NCBI GenBank assembly: GCA_018398765.1
Contig: JAHBMJ010001320.1
Coordinates: forward strand, 1 to 32,613
Reading direction: 5' to 3'
Source: Chromera velia
Lineage: Eukaryota; Sar; Chromeraceae
Length of the DNA: 32,613 nucleotides
Below the pieces are notes generated by a model that worked only from the letters and a program-made list of their open reading frames with translations, did not search any database and was not told the DNA's origin. Within the stretch, counting starts at the first letter, position 1; every line of letters begins with the position of its first letter. Below, piece by piece: positions 29,341 through 32,613 of this stretch. The position numbers and the translations under genes were made by a program.

Positions 29341-30441
29341 CAGAAGAGACGGAGAGACTAGACAAGAAAATTCCGGAACAGACATGCACACACTTCACGT
29401 ACCAGATCCTCCACAGTAGCGTCCACGTCTTGTGTTTCACTCAAAGAAAGCTTTTCACAGCTTGGAAAACAAGGCACACAAAGTGAAGGAATCCAATTGC
29501 ACGATAAACATGAAGCAATGTGGCAAGCGCCATCGTGATGGAGACGGCCTCGCGGGAGACGGCAACAACAACTAGCTGGTTGGGCTAGCCAAAGAACTCT
29601 TGGACAAAAAAACCCATAGCAACTGCCGATGATAGTTCAGTAGAAGACGCGACTGGTACGAAAGCGATCTTAATTGTGCCGTGCTTTTCGACACGTTTCT
29701 CCGTCACTCAATTCAACGCAGCTAGCTTGAAATTGTTTCGTTAATTTGGAATTTTGGTGCATGGCGCAGAGGGATTTCGCTTTTCCAGACCATTTGATCC
29801 ACGAACTTTCCGGGGCGTCAATTCTGCTCCGAGCTGCATGCATGCATGCATTATTACGGCATCCGGACGGCATCCGGGTTGGGCAATCCGGAGCGCGCCT
29901 TCGGCGCGCGCGGTCCCCAACATTTTTCCCAAATGATCGTAGTACATGCATGCAACAGGTTCCCCTTCCCATATTAATATATGGTGCATGACAAAACCTT
30001 CAATCACGGTTGTAGCTGCGCAAAGGCGTAGCCGCGGTATCTGTAAATGTCATAGATGGCCGGAGATGGCTAGACGGGCTTCAAAACCTAGCTTCAAGAC
30101 GGTTGAGAAGAAGAAATAAGAAGAGCTCTGCTATTAGATACATTTGCTAATAAGAAAATTAATCGCGTACAAGGACTTCGCTAACACATGGTAATAACAT
30201 GAATAAACGTGAAAGAGAAAATGAAATTGTAACCATAGTAATACATTACTGATAAATCTTTAATAACTTATTTTTGCTTATAAAAAAAAAAAATCCCAGT
30301 GCTCCCCACTTAAATTTACTTACATTTTTATTTTTTATTTACGGAGTCAATATATAGGTCTTTTACATACAGACACACATGCTGTAATGTTTCTTTCATT
30401 TATTTTCATTTATATTTTGGCCATTCTAGTAGTAGCATAGT
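29341..30441. other. Intergenic region
   Basis: No gene is supported. It includes a diverged dispersed-repeat copy (29770-29800), a TGCATGCATGCATGCA run (29836-29852), a GC-rich hairpin (29894-29910), a short inverted ATTAATATAT word near 29973, and AT-rich sequence with an A run at 30282-30293. Confidence 0.55.
29894..29910. repeat. Strong GC hairpin
   Basis: GCGCGCC, loop TTC, GGCGCGC forms a perfect 7-bp stem. It resembles a terminator-like or cruciform hairpin but lacks a T run. Confidence 0.6.
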
Positions 30442-30886
30442 ATACCAGATTCACCCATACTTTGCCCACTTTCGCACTGCCTTCCAGGGCCGCCCGTGCA
30501 TGCATTTCTCTGCCGTCTCTTTTCTGGCTGGAGAGATCGTGCAAAGTCGAGGCAGGGGGAGATCTTGGGTCACAGCTCAAATGACCAAATAGGGGTCTCC
30601 AAAGTTGCTGATTACATCTTTGAGATTGGGGAGGTCCATAGAACAGCCTTTTCTATCAAATTTTTATTGGAGTGATAAGAACTGAAAGATTTGCCCATCC
30701 GTCTCCCTGCATGCCCCTCTGTCCATATGTGTCGCTTTTTTCTTTTTGCAGGGCACCCACCAGACCGTCCACCTGGGAGGCTGACGACTCTTTTCTCTCT
30801 CTAGGTTAGATTGAGGAATCCTGAGCTGTGATTGAGGCAGTGCACGCTTCTTGTAGGCTGCAATGCATGAGTGCCCCCTCACTTTT
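30442..30886. repeat. Direct repeat, copy 1
   Basis: It begins ATACCAGATTCACCCATACT and includes CTTTTTTCTTTTTGCAGGGC. It may continue beyond 30886, since its partner is cut by the window end. Confidence 0.95.
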
Positions 30887-32168
30887 AGGCAGGCTCTTTA
30901 CATGGATTTATCTGGAGTTTTTTCAAACTTGGTATGTTTAGGTGGAGGACCCGAAACCCCGGTAGGCAAAGTATAGTAAAATATACGGTGTGTTCGTTTG
31001 TTTCTCTTCCTTGGCTGAATTTACTAGCGGCAGGGGCCTGTCACTCAGTGTATATATTGGTGCATGCATGCCCTCTGCAGGTGCACTCCCTCGGTATCTC
31101 TCCTCTTCTCTGTGGTGAGAGAGGAAGGCAGGTCAGCAAAGCGCTAAACGTGCCTCCCCCCTCTATATCTCTGATTCTGCTCTGTGTGGCTGTGAAGACA
31201 AATCTATCCCGAACGGTCTCCAACAGTAAAACGGTCTCTAAAACAACCATACCTCTCAAGCTTTTTTAGGCAGTAAACAATATTTAAAAGCTTAAAACAA
31301 AGAGTTTTAAGCGATCAAACAGTACGATTTCCTGTTTTTAAATTAATTGGGTTTAGTGAGAGAAAAAAATATATTATATTTGACCGCGTGGCATGCGTGT
31401 TTCGTACGTCAACACACGCGCCTGTCATGCATGCAATTAAGGCGGCGGCGGGGAGCACCGGAATTTAAAATCGCGCGGATCAATATCGATGAAATCAAAA
31501 AAGCCAATTTTGATGCACGCAGATGCAGCTGAAGGACGCGGTTGCACCTCTACGCACATTGAGCTCAAAGATGATCGACGTAATCGACTAGATCGACGCA
31601 CACTGTATATTTATCTCTGCACATTGTGGAACTATGGATCTGTTTCGAAAGTGTTCACTGCTGATGTTTCCAGATCAGGTTGCACAGTATTTCAAACAAA
31701 ATAGCTGGATTCTTTACATGCTATTGGGAGAGCAGACGTTGGAACGAACCTCAGCCGTCTCTCTTCTTCGGGTATGGCCATCTCGTTCTGCTAGTAAGCG
31801 TGGTAGGTAAATTTGGAGAGGCCCGTCTTGCTCTCCATCTTTGATTGACGTCTTTTTTCTTTTGCATGCCTCTATACATGCACCTAAGCTCTTGCTTTCT
31901 TTGCCGAGGGAACTGGCGCTGTTTTCATTTTCCTTCTGGTGAGTTCGAGGTTCCGTCTCCCGCCGTCTCCTCTCAGATCGACGTGTAGTAGCTAGCCTTG
32001 ACAACTCGTTGCATTATATCAGGCACTGGCCCACCTTAAACAGTGCCATGCTTTCCTGGCCAGAGATGGCGTTTTTTGTTTTTTGTATACCATGAGACCC
32101 TTTCCTGTTCATATGCCGTCCCTGCCTCCTGCCTCCTTCTATAACCTCCCATACGAATTTTTCTTCAG
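30887..32168. other. Interior between the two long direct repeats
   Basis: About 1.28 kb with no supported gene. It includes pyrimidine-rich sequence with CTGCAG at 31075-31081, AT-rich sequence at 31260-31380, and CATGCATGC words at 31062 and 31426. Confidence 0.5.
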
Positions 32169-32613
32169 ATACCAGATTCACCCATACTTTGCCCACTTTC
32201 GCACTGCCTTCCGGGGCCGCCCGTGCATGCATTTCTCTGCCGTCTCTTTTCTGGCTGGAGAGATCGTGCAAAGTCGAGGCAGGGGGAGATCTTGGGTCAC
32301 AGCTCAAGTGACCAAATAGGGGTCTCCAAAGTTGCTGATTACATCTGTGAGATTGGGGAGGTCCATAGAACAGCCTTTTCCATCAAATTTTTATTAGAGT
32401 GATAAGAACTGAAAGATTTGCCCATCCGTCTCCCTGCATGCCCCTCTGTCCATATGTGTCGCTTTTTTCTTTCTGCAGGGCACCCACCAGACCGTCCACC
32501 CGGGAGGCTGACGACTCTTTTCTCTCTCTAGGTTAGATTGAGGAATCCTGAGCTGTGACTGAGGCAGTGCACGCTTCTTGTAGGCTGCAATGCATGAGTG
32601 CCCCCTCACTTTT
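32169..32613. repeat. Direct repeat, copy 2 (cut by window end)
   Basis: It matches 30442-30886 without gaps to the last base of the window. Confidence 0.95.

Larger units (their letters stand above)
30442..32613. mobile_element. Putative non-autonomous element with long direct repeats, truncated by the window edge
   Basis: The block at 30442-30886 recurs at 32169-32613 with an unbroken 1,727-bp offset and about eight substitutions in 445 bp (about 98% identity). The spacing resembles the TRIM-like element at 24411, so a pair of LTRs around about 1.28 kb is the simplest reading. The repeats may extend past the window, so the true ends, any TG...CA borders, and a target duplication cannot be judged. 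The interior shows no retroelement protein. A segmental tandem duplication is the alternative. Confidence 0.55.

Noticed and set aside
30774-30820. CTGACGA near 30781 as a possible hammerhead in the 30442 repeat
   Set aside because: No GAAA follows at the right distance and no stem II or stem I pairing can be drawn.
1-32613. CRISPR array, bacterial operon or phage content
   Set aside because: There are no regular spacer repeats, ribosome binding sites or compact operons. The spliced genes show nuclear eukaryotic DNA.

Overview
The window is nuclear DNA from a eukaryote. The two best genes are split by GT-AG introns, simple repeats are everywhere, and about a third of the sequence is retroelement. 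Most acceptors end in TGCAG, many donors begin GTC, and TGCATGC words are frequent, so I guess a unicellular alga or protist (alveolate or stramenopile, perhaps a chromerid). That guess is weak and rests on style only.

Layout. 1-225: the 3' end of an unrecognised + strand gene. 580-1023: a tandem duplication that includes the tail of a minus-strand gene whose product has a UBA domain like that of HYPK or NAC-alpha (953-1519). 2741-10234: a decayed Penelope-like retroelement (PLE) on the minus strand. It has direct pseudo-LTRs of about 530 bp, a hammerhead ribozyme in each, a Gag-like ORF1 in pieces, and an overlapping ORF2 that encodes a Penelope-type reverse transcriptase without a GIY-YIG nuclease. 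The element splits an older minus-strand reading frame, now at 10371-10233 and 2747-2407. 10401-12530 is intergenic.

12531-20218 (+): a 12-exon gene, 1,027 codons once spliced, for the GPATCH1/TOUGH family of spliceosome-associated proteins. I built the exon chain from homology and splice sites, and all phases agree. 21532-23458 (-): a 4-exon gene (304 codons) for a protein with a probable PH-like fold and a 14-residue repeat. A tRNA-derived, SINE-like sequence lies between these two genes.

24411-26299: a compact non-autonomous LTR retroelement with TG...CA ends, a candidate primer site and purine tract, and a 7-bp target duplication. 28250-29340: a degenerate minisatellite. 30442-32613: a second pair of long direct repeats, about 98% identical, cut by the window edge. 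Copies of a short dispersed palindromic repeat lie at 11.6-12.0, 23.9, 26.7-27.0 and 29.8 kb.

The most unusual system is the PLE: paired hammerhead ribozymes whose stem III is self-complementary, a two-ORF layout with an RGG tail and a decapeptide repeat, and a load of stop codons that single C-to-T changes could explain.
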